From assembly GCA_018223365.1 (NCBI GenBank), contig JAGTTP010000001.1, positions 2,016,410-2,080,409 on the forward strand: a stretch of 64,000 nucleotides of DNA. Direction: 5' to 3'. The DNA is from Clostridiaceae bacterium Marseille-Q4145. Lineage in GTDB: Bacteria > Bacillota > Clostridia > Lachnospirales > Lachnospiraceae. Under the pieces are notes generated by a model. It ran no database searches, had not been told where the DNA came from, and saw nothing but the letters and a program-made list of their open reading frames with translations. The position numbers and the translations under genes were made by a program. Every line of letters begins with the position of its first letter. Within the stretch, counting starts at the first letter, position 1. Shown piece by piece: positions 35,588 through 43,601 of this stretch.

Positions 35588-35626
35588 GAGTCCTCTGTAC
35601 TTTCTGGTACAGAGGCTCTTTTTTTT
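35588..35626 (+). terminator. Terminator of the sugar transporter operon
   Basis: GAGTCCTCTGTAC (35588-35600) pairs with 35607-35618, followed by eight Ts. Confidence 0.9.
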
Positions 35627-35657
35627 CGCCAAATTTATGGAAGGTTTAGAATTTGGG

Positions 35658-35666
35658 TGTTATAAT
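35658..35666 (+). promoter_or_regulatory. Extended -10 promoter of the sensor operon
   Basis: TGTTATAAT matches the extended -10 (TGnTATAAT). No good -35 is seen. The predicted start is near 35673, just before the preferred ATG 35695, so the leader is short. Confidence 0.6.
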
Positions 35667-35694
35667 GAAACACATGAGGGAGGATGGCCAGAGA

Positions 35695-36639
35695 ATGAAA
35701 AAATATAGACTGACTGCATGGATCCTGATCTGTATTTTGACGCTGTCAGGATGCGGTATGGTGGGAGATACAAAAAGTGAGCATGAGCCAAAGATCTTTG
35801 GTGCTACCTATATGACCCGGAATAATCCGTATTTTGATGTGCTCCATGAAGCCATTGAAGAAGTGGTGGAGGCAAACGGAGATATTCTCATTTCTAGAGA
35901 TCCCAGCCAGGATCAGGAAAAACAGAATGACCAGATTCAGGAAATGATTGATGAAGGAATCGAAGTTCTGTTTTTGAACCCGGTGGATCTGGAAAAAGTG
36001 CGCCCGGCACTGGAAGCCTGTCAGAAAGCAGGAGTAGTGGTGATCGATATTGATACCATGGTAAAGGACATGGAATATGTGACGGCGGCCATTGAGACGG
36101 ATAATTATCAGGCGGGGGTACTCTGTGCTCAGGACATGATGAAACGGGTAAGTCAGGCGAAGATTGTGGTAATCAACAATCCCATTCAGGCATCCATCAA
36201 TAACCGTATTAAAGGATTTATGGACACGGTGGCAGACAACCCCAATTATGAGATTGTGGCTCAGGCTGTGGGGGCCGGCGAATTTGAGATTTCCGCAGAT
36301 GCCATGGCGACGATTCTGAAAACCAATGTGGAATTTGATGTGGTGATGGGAGGAAATGATCCGACGGCTCTTGGCGCACTGGCATCCCTGCAGCAGTATC
36401 ACCGGGAGGATGGAGTGCTGATCTACGGCATTGACGGATCTCCGGATTTCAAATCCATGCTGAAATTAGGTTATGTGACAGGAACCAGTATCCAGAGTCC
36501 AAAGACCATCGGAAGAGTAGCCGCAGAGACAGCTTATCAGTATCTGGATGGAGAGGAAGTGGAACCTTATATTAGCATTGAACCGGAGATGCTGACCAGA
36601 GAAAATCTGGGAGATTACGAGATTAACGGCTGGCAATAA
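35695..36639 (+). CDS. Sugar-binding lipoprotein, probable sensor subunit of a two-component system
   Basis: 314 residues from ATG 35695; longer in-frame starts would lie at or before the predicted transcription start. MKKYRLTAWILICILTLSGC is a lipoprotein signal (Cys20). The mature part is a periplasmic-binding fold close to the transporter's RbsB-like protein (TYMTRNNPYFDVLHEAIEEVVE, VLFLNPVDLEKVRPAL, MGGNDPTALGALASLQQY). It is followed directly by kinase and response regulator genes, not by transporter genes. Similar sets in Clostridia, such as XylFII with LytS in C. beijerinckii, use a binding protein to activate the kinase. Confidence 0.85.
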   Translation: MKKYRLTAWILICILTLSGCGMVGDTKSEHEPKIFGATYMTRNNPYFDVLHEAIEEVVEANGDILISRDPSQDQEKQNDQIQEMIDEGIEVLFLNPVDLEKVRPALEACQKAGVVVIDIDTMVKDMEYVTAAIETDNYQAGVLCAQDMMKRVSQAKIVVINNPIQASINNRIKGFMDTVADNPNYEIVAQAVGAGEFEISADAMATILKTNVEFDVVMGGNDPTALGALASLQQYHREDGVLIYGIDGSPDFKSMLKLGYVTGTSIQSPKTIGRVAAETAYQYLDGEEVEPYISIEPEMLTRENLGDYEINGWQ

Positions 36640-36654
36640 GGAGTAACTAGAATT

Positions 36655-37965
36655 ATGAACGATAAAAAAGACCAGTATGTCACGAGTTTTCAGGCGGCCA
36701 TGCTGATATTGAATATCATTGCGGTAGGACTTATCTGTGGTTTTATTTATGTGACCACGAACCGGATCCTGGCTCATTATGATGCGAGAACTTTTTTGGA
36801 CAATGTTGTGACCATTCCGGTGAACCCCAGGGAAAATCTCATAGTCTGCATGGGAATGATGCTGGTGCTGGTGGTGACCTTTGCCGTGCGGCAGGTGTGT
36901 CAGCAGGAGCATAGCCGGTTGACGGTATGTACTCTGGCGGTGGATGCTTTTGTTTGTGTCAGTCTGGTAGTACAGATGGATTTTAATTATAATGGACTGC
37001 TGCTTCTGGTATTTGCCAATGTCATTGCCTATGTCAAGGATGGAAAGGTGAAGATTTTTTTCGTGGCTATGGCAATTGCAGGGTATCTGGTAGCGGACTA
37101 TGAATTGTTATCCATCTATAAACCTCTTTACAGTGTATCGGATTATATCCGGTATTATCCCTCCAACACCCAGCAGTATCTGTTCAGTATTTATAATGTT
37201 ATTATTTCATTGAATATTATTCTGTTCATTGTCTATTGTGTCTATGTTATTAATGCGCAGCGAGGCACCATTGAAGAAGTCAATCAGCTCTATCATGAGC
37301 TGCAGACGGCCAATGAGCAGCTGAAGGAGTATGCGGATATGTCCGAGCGGATGGCCCAGACAAGAGAGCGGAACCGTCTGGCCAGAGAGATTCATGATAC
37401 GCTGGGGCACACCCTGACCGGTATTACGGCAGGTCTGGATGCCTGTCTTGCCATGATTGATATGGCTCCGGACCAGACGAAGAAACAGCTGGAGATGCTG
37501 TCACAGGTCAGCAGGGACGGCATTAAGGAAATCCGGCGTTCTGTGAATGAGCTGCGGCCCGATGCATTGGATCGTTTGAGTCTGGAGGTCGCTATCCGGA
37601 AAATGGTCATGGATATGAGTAAAGTATCCGATGTGGAGATTTATTTTGAGACTGAGGAAAAACATCTGAAGTTCGATGAAGATGAAGAAAATGCCATTTA
37701 CCGGGTGATTCAGGAGAGTATTACCAATGCGGTTCGTCACGGACAGGCGAAAAAGATCTGGATTACCCTGAAGAAAATTGACGGTGAGATTCTGCTGGTT
37801 ATCAAAGATAATGGAATTGGTTGTGAAAAAGTGAAGAGTGGTTTTGGAACCAAGCATATAAAAGAAAGAATTGAAATGTTAAAAGGAACGGTGTCCTTTG
37901 ACGGCAGAGATGGATTTACGGTGACTGCCCGGATTCCGATCCGATGGGGGGAGACATATGATTAA
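36655..37965 (+). CDS. Sensor histidine kinase (HisKA_3, NarL-partner type)
   Basis: 436 residues. About six membrane helices (roughly 14-36, 62-80, 91-108, 112-128, 133-150, 178-199) are followed by a coiled segment (~203-235) and the phosphoacceptor motif EIHDTLGHTLTGI with His247. The ATPase domain has NAVRHG (N box), DNGIGC (G1) and GFGTKHIKERIEML. No PAS or HAMP domain is visible, so sensing probably occurs through the membrane part with the binding lipoprotein encoded 15 bp upstream. The end overlaps the response regulator by 8 bp. Confidence 0.93.
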   Translation: MNDKKDQYVTSFQAAMLILNIIAVGLICGFIYVTTNRILAHYDARTFLDNVVTIPVNPRENLIVCMGMMLVLVVTFAVRQVCQQEHSRLTVCTLAVDAFVCVSLVVQMDFNYNGLLLLVFANVIAYVKDGKVKIFFVAMAIAGYLVADYELLSIYKPLYSVSDYIRYYPSNTQQYLFSIYNVIISLNIILFIVYCVYVINAQRGTIEEVNQLYHELQTANEQLKEYADMSERMAQTRERNRLAREIHDTLGHTLTGITAGLDACLAMIDMAPDQTKKQLEMLSQVSRDGIKEIRRSVNELRPDALDRLSLEVAIRKMVMDMSKVSDVEIYFETEEKHLKFDEDEENAIYRVIQESITNAVRHGQAKKIWITLKKIDGEILLVIKDNGIGCEKVKSGFGTKHIKERIEMLKGTVSFDGRDGFTVTARIPIRWGETYD

Positions 37966-38635
37966 AGTATTGATAGCGGATGATCAGGAACTGATCCGGC
38001 AGAGTCTGCAGATTGTATTGAACAGTAAGGCCGACATTGAGGTGTGTGATGTGGCGGCAGACGGACAGGAAGTGATCCGCAGTATCCGGAAGGAGAAGCC
38101 GGATGTGATTCTTATGGATATCCGGATGCCAAAGATGGACGGGGTACAGTGCACCAAGATCATTAAAGAAAATTATCCGCAGATCAAGATTATTATTCTG
38201 ACAACCTTTGATGATGATGAGTATGTCTACAACGCATTGAAGTTCGGAGCCAGCGGTTATCTCCTGAAAGGTGTTTCCATGGATGAACTGGAGAATGCCA
38301 TTAAAACCGTCTACAGTGGCCGGGCGATGATCAATCCGGATATAGCCACCAAGGTATTTAAGCTGTTTTCACAGATGGCACAGGCTGATTATTCCATTAC
38401 TGTTGGAAATAAAGCGGCAGAAGAGCTGACCAGGACGGAGTGGAAGATTATCGTGCAGGTTGGAAAAGGTGCTTCTAATAAAGAAATCGCAGAGACTCTG
38501 GGACTTTCTGATGGCACGGTGAGAAATTATTTAAGCAGTATTCTGAATAAATTAGACTTAAGAGACCGGACACAGCTGGCTATCTGGGCGGTTCAGACCA
38601 ATGCGGCCAGCAAACTGGCAGAGCTGGAAGAGTAG
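37958..38635 (+). CDS. NarL/FixJ-type response regulator
   Basis: 225 residues. The receiver domain has acidic DD residues (IADDQE), the phosphoacceptor Asp54 (VILMDIRMPKMDG), a Thr (ILTTFDDDEY) and Lys (GYLLKGV). A LuxR-type helix-turn-helix follows (LTRTEWKIIVQVGKGASNKEIAETLGLSDGTVRNYLSSILNKL). It overlaps the kinase gene by 8 bp. Its targets are likely the sugar transporter and catabolic operons, perhaps through the palindromes at 31840-31884. Confidence 0.94.
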   Translation: MIKVLIADDQELIRQSLQIVLNSKADIEVCDVAADGQEVIRSIRKEKPDVILMDIRMPKMDGVQCTKIIKENYPQIKIIILTTFDDDEYVYNALKFGASGYLLKGVSMDELENAIKTVYSGRAMINPDIATKVFKLFSQMAQADYSITVGNKAAEELTRTEWKIIVQVGKGASNKEIAETLGLSDGTVRNYLSSILNKLDLRDRTQLAIWAVQTNAASKLAELEE

Positions 38636-38644
38636 GAGGCGCGG

Positions 38645-39958
38645 ATGAAAGGACAGAAAAAAGCCTTTGCCTGTCTGGCAGTGCTTGGAACGGCGCTTCT
38701 TTTGTGCGGTGCGGCCTGGGCTGGAAGACAGAAGGAGACCATTCTGGAATTCGGGATGATTACTGGAAGTAACTGGGATGTGGCCAATGCCAATAGTTTT
38801 GTCATCATTGATCAGGCGATTGAACGGTTCGAGACAGAGCATCCAGGTGTGAAGATTCATTACTACAGTGGTGTCCGGAAGGATGATTATTCCGAGTGGT
38901 TCTCCAGAAAACTGCTGGCAGGCAAGGAACCGGATGTGTTCATGGTGCTGGGGACGGATTTTAATCAGTTTTCTTCCATGGGTGTTATGAAGAATCTGGA
39001 GCCTCTTATGGAAAAAGATCCGGATTTTGATGAAGAAAAATATTTCAGCAGCTCGCTTCGCTCCGGACAGTATGGAGAGGTACAGTATGCGCTTCCCTAT
39101 GAGACGGTGCCTACTCTGATGTTTGTAAATAAAACGCTTTTGGCAAAGGAAGGCATTGCCATGCCGAACCCGGACTGGAACTGGGACACGATGTACAGCA
39201 TCTGCCAGAAAACCACCAAGGATTTAGACGGAGACGGTGTCCTGGATCAGTTTGGCTGCTATAATTTTGGCTGGATGGATGCAGTCTATTCCAATGGTGG
39301 AGAGATTTTTGAAGCAGACGGCAAAGAAAGCAATTTCACGGATGAGAAAGTAGTGGAATCTATTCAGTTTGTACGGAGACTAAATGATCTTTATCAGGGA
39401 CAGAAAGTAACCCAGGAAGATTTCAATGCCGGTAACGTGGTATTTATGCCTCTGACCTTTGCAGAATACCGTACATATAAAACATATCCTTACAAGATCA
39501 AGCGTTATGCCAATTTCCAGTGGGACTGTATTACCATGCCGGCTGGCTATCAGGGCGGCAATTTGTCACAGGTAGACAGTCTTCTTATTGGAATCAGCGC
39601 TCATACAAAACATGAGCAGCTGGCATGGGAATTTTTAAAGCTTTTGACGTATGATGAGAAAATTCAAACAGAGATTTTCCGAAGTTCCCAGGGTGCATCG
39701 GTACTGAAGAAAGTAACAGAGTCTAAAGAGATGGAGAGCATCGTGCAGGAGGATATGGAAGAGAGTGATACGGTTATCAGCGGCAGACTTCTGGGAAGAA
39801 TTATAGAAGAAGGTCAGATTGAACCGCAGTTTAAACGTTACGAACAGGCTTTGGCTTTGGCGGACAGTGAGATTGGTCAGATTCTGGAAAATGATGAGAC
39901 CATCGACAGCAGTCTGAAGATTCTGCAGAGAAGCGTCAACAGCTATCTTCAGCAGTAA
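38645..39958 (+). CDS. Extracellular solute-binding protein, family 1 (orphan)
   Basis: 437 residues. An N-terminal export signal (KKAFACLAVLGTALLLCGAAWA) is followed by a family-1 sugar-binding fold: NANSFVIIDQAIERFETEHPGVKIHYYSG, then EPDVFMVLGTDFNQFSSMGVMKNLEPLM. DGDGVLDQFG looks like a calcium-binding loop. Such proteins bind oligosaccharides and normally work with MalF/MalG-type permeases, but none is encoded nearby. It may serve a permease elsewhere, or act as an accessory sensor of the two-component system that precedes it by 9 bp. The signal lacks a clear lipobox; LLLC is a poor one. Confidence 0.85.
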   Translation: MKGQKKAFACLAVLGTALLLCGAAWAGRQKETILEFGMITGSNWDVANANSFVIIDQAIERFETEHPGVKIHYYSGVRKDDYSEWFSRKLLAGKEPDVFMVLGTDFNQFSSMGVMKNLEPLMEKDPDFDEEKYFSSSLRSGQYGEVQYALPYETVPTLMFVNKTLLAKEGIAMPNPDWNWDTMYSICQKTTKDLDGDGVLDQFGCYNFGWMDAVYSNGGEIFEADGKESNFTDEKVVESIQFVRRLNDLYQGQKVTQEDFNAGNVVFMPLTFAEYRTYKTYPYKIKRYANFQWDCITMPAGYQGGNLSQVDSLLIGISAHTKHEQLAWEFLKLLTYDEKIQTEIFRSSQGASVLKKVTESKEMESIVQEDMEESDTVISGRLLGRIIEEGQIEPQFKRYEQALALADSEIGQILENDETIDSSLKILQRSVNSYLQQ

Positions 39959-39974
39959 AAGAGAAAGGATAAAT

Positions 39975-41195
39975 ATGAACGAAAAGTGGAAGGATTATTA
40001 TTATAAAGGGTTGGCTGTATTTTTGACAGTGGCCATGTGTATTCTTTTCTTCTTTGCAGTGTTTCGGTTAGAGGAGCTGGGACATTATGTGAAGATGGTC
40101 GTTAATATTCTGATGCCCTTTATCTATGGAGCAGTAATTGCGTATCTTCTGACTCCGGTATGCAAAGTGATCCAAACCTATCTGGAAGACAAAACGCAGC
40201 TGCAGCGCCGTCCGCCGGAAAAGGCAAAGAAACTCAAAAGTCTCTTTAAGGGAATTTCTATTCTGCTGAGTATTCTGCTGTTCTGTCTGATTATCTATGC
40301 ATTGATCGCCATGCTGGTACCACAGCTGGTCAACAGTGTGCTTCTTCTGGTAGATGCCATGCCGGGGTACATTCAGACAGCCAGTATCTGGCTGGAAAAG
40401 CTGGTGGAAGATAATCCGGTCATGCTAAGCTATGTGGAGCAGTATTCTACGGACATCATGGATTATGTGCAGAATTTTGCGAAAACCAGCCTGCTTCCTA
40501 ATATTAATAATATCATTACAGGTGTATCGGCAAGCCTTCTGACCATGATCGGTGTGGCAAAAAACCTGATTATTGGTCTTATTGTGGCAGTTTATTTTCT
40601 GAACAGCCGGGAACTGTTCTGTTGTCAGGCCCGTCTGATGACCCATGCTATTTTCCGCGACCGGGAAATGACGGAGGAAGAAAAAGCATCCGGAAAAGAA
40701 CAGAAGGCAGAATGGATTATTCGGGAGACGAACGTACTGAACGAATATCTGGGGGGATTTGTAAAAGGAAAACTTCTGGATTCTCTGATTATCGGTTTGA
40801 TTTGTATGATCTTCACGGCGGTTGTCAAGATGCCTTATGCGGTGCTGGTCAGCGTGATCATTGGCGTGACGAATATTATTCCCTTCTTTGGACCGTTTAT
40901 CGGAGCAATTCCAACTGCATTGCTTATTTTAATGGTAAGCCCCATTCAGTGTGTGTATTTTGTGGTATTTATCATTGTGCTCCAGCAGTTTGACGGAAAT
41001 ATCCTGGGGCCGAAGATTCTGGGAAATACGACTCAGCTCAGCAGTTTCTGGGTGTTGTTCGCTATTTTGTTGTTCGGCGGTGTCTTTGGCATTGTGGGCA
41101 TGATTGTCGGAGTACCGATTTTTGGATTTGTCTATCATCTGATCCGGGACTGGATGCATGATCGTCTTGGAATCAGGAAAGTAACAAAAGAATAA
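39975..41195 (+). CDS. AI-2E/PerM family membrane protein
   Basis: 406 residues with about eight helices. The pattern matches the AI-2E exporter-like family: an N-terminal pair of helices, a hydrophilic segment (TYLEDKTQLQRRPPEKAKKL), and a C-terminal block with VLVSVIIGVTNIIPFFGPFIGAIPTALLIL and ILGPKILGNTTQLSSFWVLFAILLFGGVFGIVGMIVGVPIFG. Members transport small molecules or ions, and some are Na+/H+ antiporters; function is uncertain. It follows the binding protein by 16 bp and ends the operon before a terminator. Confidence 0.88.
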   Translation: MNEKWKDYYYKGLAVFLTVAMCILFFFAVFRLEELGHYVKMVVNILMPFIYGAVIAYLLTPVCKVIQTYLEDKTQLQRRPPEKAKKLKSLFKGISILLSILLFCLIIYALIAMLVPQLVNSVLLLVDAMPGYIQTASIWLEKLVEDNPVMLSYVEQYSTDIMDYVQNFAKTSLLPNINNIITGVSASLLTMIGVAKNLIIGLIVAVYFLNSRELFCCQARLMTHAIFRDREMTEEEKASGKEQKAEWIIRETNVLNEYLGGFVKGKLLDSLIIGLICMIFTAVVKMPYAVLVSVIIGVTNIIPFFGPFIGAIPTALLILMVSPIQCVYFVVFIIVLQQFDGNILGPKILGNTTQLSSFWVLFAILLFGGVFGIVGMIVGVPIFGFVYHLIRDWMHDRLGIRKVTKE

Positions 41196-41208
41196 AAAAT
41201 GATAAAAA

Positions 41209-41242
41209 AGGCATGATCGGAAATTCCGGTCATGCCTCTTTT
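41209..41242 (+). terminator. Terminator of the sensor operon
   Basis: AGGCATGA-CGG (41209-41220) pairs with 41226-41237, followed by CTTTT. It also lies at the 3' end of convergent pyrI. Confidence 0.8.
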
Positions 41243-41259
41243 AGACATCTGAAGTGTTG

Positions 41260-41697
41260 CTATGCGTTCTTCTTGTGAGTGTATTTCTCTTCGCAATATT
41301 TGCAGCGGTAAATGCCCTTCTTCGGATCGGTCAAAAGGAAGATCTGCTCAAGCTCCTGCTCGATGGAGGTGATGCAGCGTGGGTTCTTGCATTTTACTAC
41401 GTTGTGAATTTCCTTCGGAAGAGAAAGGGTTTTCTTCTCCACGATCTTATCATTTTTGATAATATTGACGGTGATATTGTGATCAATAAAACCAAGGGCG
41501 TCAAGGTCAATTTCGTCAATCGGGCACTCAATTTTGATAATGTCTTTTTTGCCCATTTTGTTGCTCTTTGCATTTTTGATGATGGCAACGGTGCAGTCGA
41601 ATTTATCGAGTCCCAGGTATTTATAGATTTCCATGCTCTTGCCGGCTTCGATATGGTCCAGTACGAAACCTTCGTGAAGTCCACCAATATTTAACAT
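41260..41697 (-). CDS. pyrI: Aspartate carbamoyltransferase regulatory subunit
   Basis: 145 residues. The N-terminal nucleotide-binding domain (MLNIGGLHEGFVLDHIEAGKSMEIYKYLGLDK) senses CTP or ATP. The C-terminal zinc domain has the four Cys ligands (CKNPRC and CKYC). PyrI associates with PyrB in a hexamer-of-subunits enzyme and allows feedback control of pyrimidine synthesis. The start overlaps the end of pyrB by 7 bp (GGAGGT lies within the pyrB tail), so the two are coupled. Confidence 0.95.
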   Translation of the reverse strand: MLNIGGLHEGFVLDHIEAGKSMEIYKYLGLDKFDCTVAIIKNAKSNKMGKKDIIKIECPIDEIDLDALGFIDHNITVNIIKNDKIVEKKTLSLPKEIHNVVKCKNPRCITSIEQELEQIFLLTDPKKGIYRCKYCEEKYTHKKNA

Positions 41698-42611
41698 ACT
41701 TTTACCTCCAGAAGTGTGAGAATCAGAGCCATACGGACGTAGACGCCATACTGCACCTGACGGAAATAAGCAGCTCTCGGATCTTTGTCCACTTCGACAG
41801 CAATCTCATTGACTCTGGGAAGCGGATGCATGACGATCATGTCTTCTTTTGCCAATTCCATTTTCTGATTGTTCAGGATATAGAAGTCCTTCAGACGTAC
41901 ATAATCCTCTTCGTTGAAGAAGCGTTCTTTCTGCACACGGGTCATGTAGAGCACATCCAGATCCGGCATCACATCTTCCAGACGTTCTACTTCACGATAG
42001 GGAATATTGTTGGCTTCCAGAACTTCTTCTTTAATATAACTTGGCATCTTCAGTTCTTCCGGAGAGATGAAGATAAAGTTGACACCCTCATAACGTGCCA
42101 GTGCACGTACCAGAGAATGAACGGTGCGGCCGAATTTTAAGTCTCCACACAGACCGATGGTAAAATGATCCAGTCGTCCCTTTAAAGAACGAATTGTTAA
42201 AAGATCAGTTAATGTCTGGCTTGGATGCTGATGACCGCCGTCACCTGCGTTGATCACCGGAATGGAAGAAGCAGCGCTGGCTACCATGGGTGCACCTTCT
42301 TTTGGATGACGCATGGCACATATATCGGCGAAACAGGAAATCATACGAATGGTATCAGAAACGCTCTCACCTTTGGAAGCGGAGCTGCTTGCTGCAGAAG
42401 AAAAACCTAAAACATTACCGCCAAGATTTAACATGGCAGCTTCAAAACTAAGACGGGTACGAGTACTTGGCTCATAGAAAATAGTTGCAAGTTTTTTGCC
42501 TTCACAGGCGTGTGCGTACTTTTCCGGATGCAGTTCAATGTCATGGGCAAGATCCAGAAGATGGTCAAGCTCTTCGACACTGAAATCCAGGGGACTCATC
42601 AGATGTCTCAT
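41691..42611 (-). CDS. pyrB: Aspartate carbamoyltransferase catalytic subunit
   Basis: 306 residues, the standard length. The carbamoyl phosphate site has STRTRLSFEAAM, then GYSSAASSSASKGES-like sequence and HPxQxLxDLLTI (HQHPSQTLTDLL) and GLCGDLKFGRTVHSL. It makes carbamoyl-aspartate, the first committed step of pyrimidine synthesis. It is expressed from the minus-strand promoter at 42658-42686. Its position beside pyrI indicates a regulated holoenzyme. Confidence 0.96.
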   Translation of the reverse strand: MRHLMSPLDFSVEELDHLLDLAHDIELHPEKYAHACEGKKLATIFYEPSTRTRLSFEAAMLNLGGNVLGFSSAASSSASKGESVSDTIRMISCFADICAMRHPKEGAPMVASAASSIPVINAGDGGHQHPSQTLTDLLTIRSLKGRLDHFTIGLCGDLKFGRTVHSLVRALARYEGVNFIFISPEELKMPSYIKEEVLEANNIPYREVERLEDVMPDLDVLYMTRVQKERFFNEEDYVRLKDFYILNNQKMELAKEDMIVMHPLPRVNEIAVEVDKDPRAAYFRQVQYGVYVRMALILTLLEVKVC

Positions 42612-42657
42612 AGATACCTCCTAATATGTCGATGTTTTTAAAACTCTCTAACCCAAG

Positions 42658-42686
42658 AGAATACACCATTCTATATAAAAATGCAA
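42658..42686 (-). promoter_or_regulatory. pyrBI promoter (minus strand)
   Basis: On the minus strand, TTGCAT (42681-42686), 17 bases, TATTCT (42658-42663), 47 bp before pyrB. No typical PyrR binding loop was recognised. Confidence 0.6.
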
Positions 42687-42721
42687 GATCTTTTTTGAAG
42701 AAAATTATCCCCCAGGGAGGC

Positions 42722-42750
42722 TTGTTTGGAATACCTGCAGACGATATACT
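42722..42750 (+). promoter_or_regulatory. Promoter of the methyltransferase gene
   Basis: TTGTTT (42722-42727), 17 bases, TATACT (42745-42750), divergent from the pyrBI promoter. Confidence 0.6.
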
Positions 42751-42784
42751 GGTCTGAAGAGTAAAAAGGGAGATATAGAGTAAC

Positions 42785-43498
42785 ATGAGTCAGACATTGG
42801 AAGAAATCCGCCAGTACTGGAACAGTCGGGCGGAAGGATATACATTGAGCAACCGGGAGGAGCTGGAGGATACATCTCATCTGGCAGTCTGGAAAGAACG
42901 GATTCAGAAGGCGCTGGAGGGGCATCCCTGCCATTCTGTGCTGGATGTGGGATGCGGACCAGGATTTTTCTCGATTCTGCTGGCAAAGATGGGGTATGAA
43001 GTAACGGCCATTGATTATACAGAAAATATGCTTGGAGAGGCGAGAAAGAATGCTGCGGACTTTGGGGTGAATGTAACATTTCTCCGGATGGATGCCCAGA
43101 ATCTGGATTTTGAAGATGAGCGCTTTGATCTGGTCATCAGCCGGAATGTATTGTGGAATTTGGAAGCACCGGAGCAGGCCTACAGGGAATGGATGAGGGT
43201 ACTGAAAAAAGATGGTACACTCATGAATTTTGACGGAAATTTCTATTATTATGTAACAGATGAGGAATACGGCGACCGTACCCGTTGGGAGCATAAACAT
43301 ATGCAGGAAGTCAGCGCCAATCCCATTGACCGGATCGGTGAGCAATTACCGTTGGCGAGAAAATTCCGACCGGAATGGGATATGAGCGTGCTCAAAGCAC
43401 TGGAACCGAAGAAACTCGTATCAGAGGTGACCAACGACAAAATCCTGCAGGACGGACATCGCCTGGTATTGAATTTTTTTGTGACAGCTGTCAAATAA
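42785..43498 (+). CDS. Class I SAM-dependent methyltransferase (UbiE-like)
   Basis: 237 residues. SAM motifs are good: I is HSVLDVGCGPGFFSILLAKMGYEVTAIDYTENML, II/III is DAQNLDFEDERFDLVISRNVLWNLEAPEQAYREWMRVLKKDGTLMNFDGN. This resembles UbiE/Methyltransf_11 enzymes. The substrate is unknown; the frame has its own promoter and the downstream hydrogenase has a separate one. AGGGAG precedes the ATG. Confidence 0.86.
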   Translation: MSQTLEEIRQYWNSRAEGYTLSNREELEDTSHLAVWKERIQKALEGHPCHSVLDVGCGPGFFSILLAKMGYEVTAIDYTENMLGEARKNAADFGVNVTFLRMDAQNLDFEDERFDLVISRNVLWNLEAPEQAYREWMRVLKKDGTLMNFDGNFYYYVTDEEYGDRTRWEHKHMQEVSANPIDRIGEQLPLARKFRPEWDMSVLKALEPKKLVSEVTNDKILQDGHRLVLNFFVTAVK

Positions 43499-43530
43499 CG
43501 AATATGAATATGGATATAACAAAGTGACAG

Positions 43531-43560
43531 TTGCGTGAGTCTTCCTGCTCATGCTACAAT
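43531..43560 (+). promoter_or_regulatory. Promoter of the hydrogenase gene
   Basis: TTGCGT (43531-43536), 18 bases, TACAAT (43555-43560), 41 bp before the start. Confidence 0.55.
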
Positions 43561-43601
43561 AATCGGCAGCGAAAAAACGAACAGAAAGGAAAGAGCAGAG
43601 T

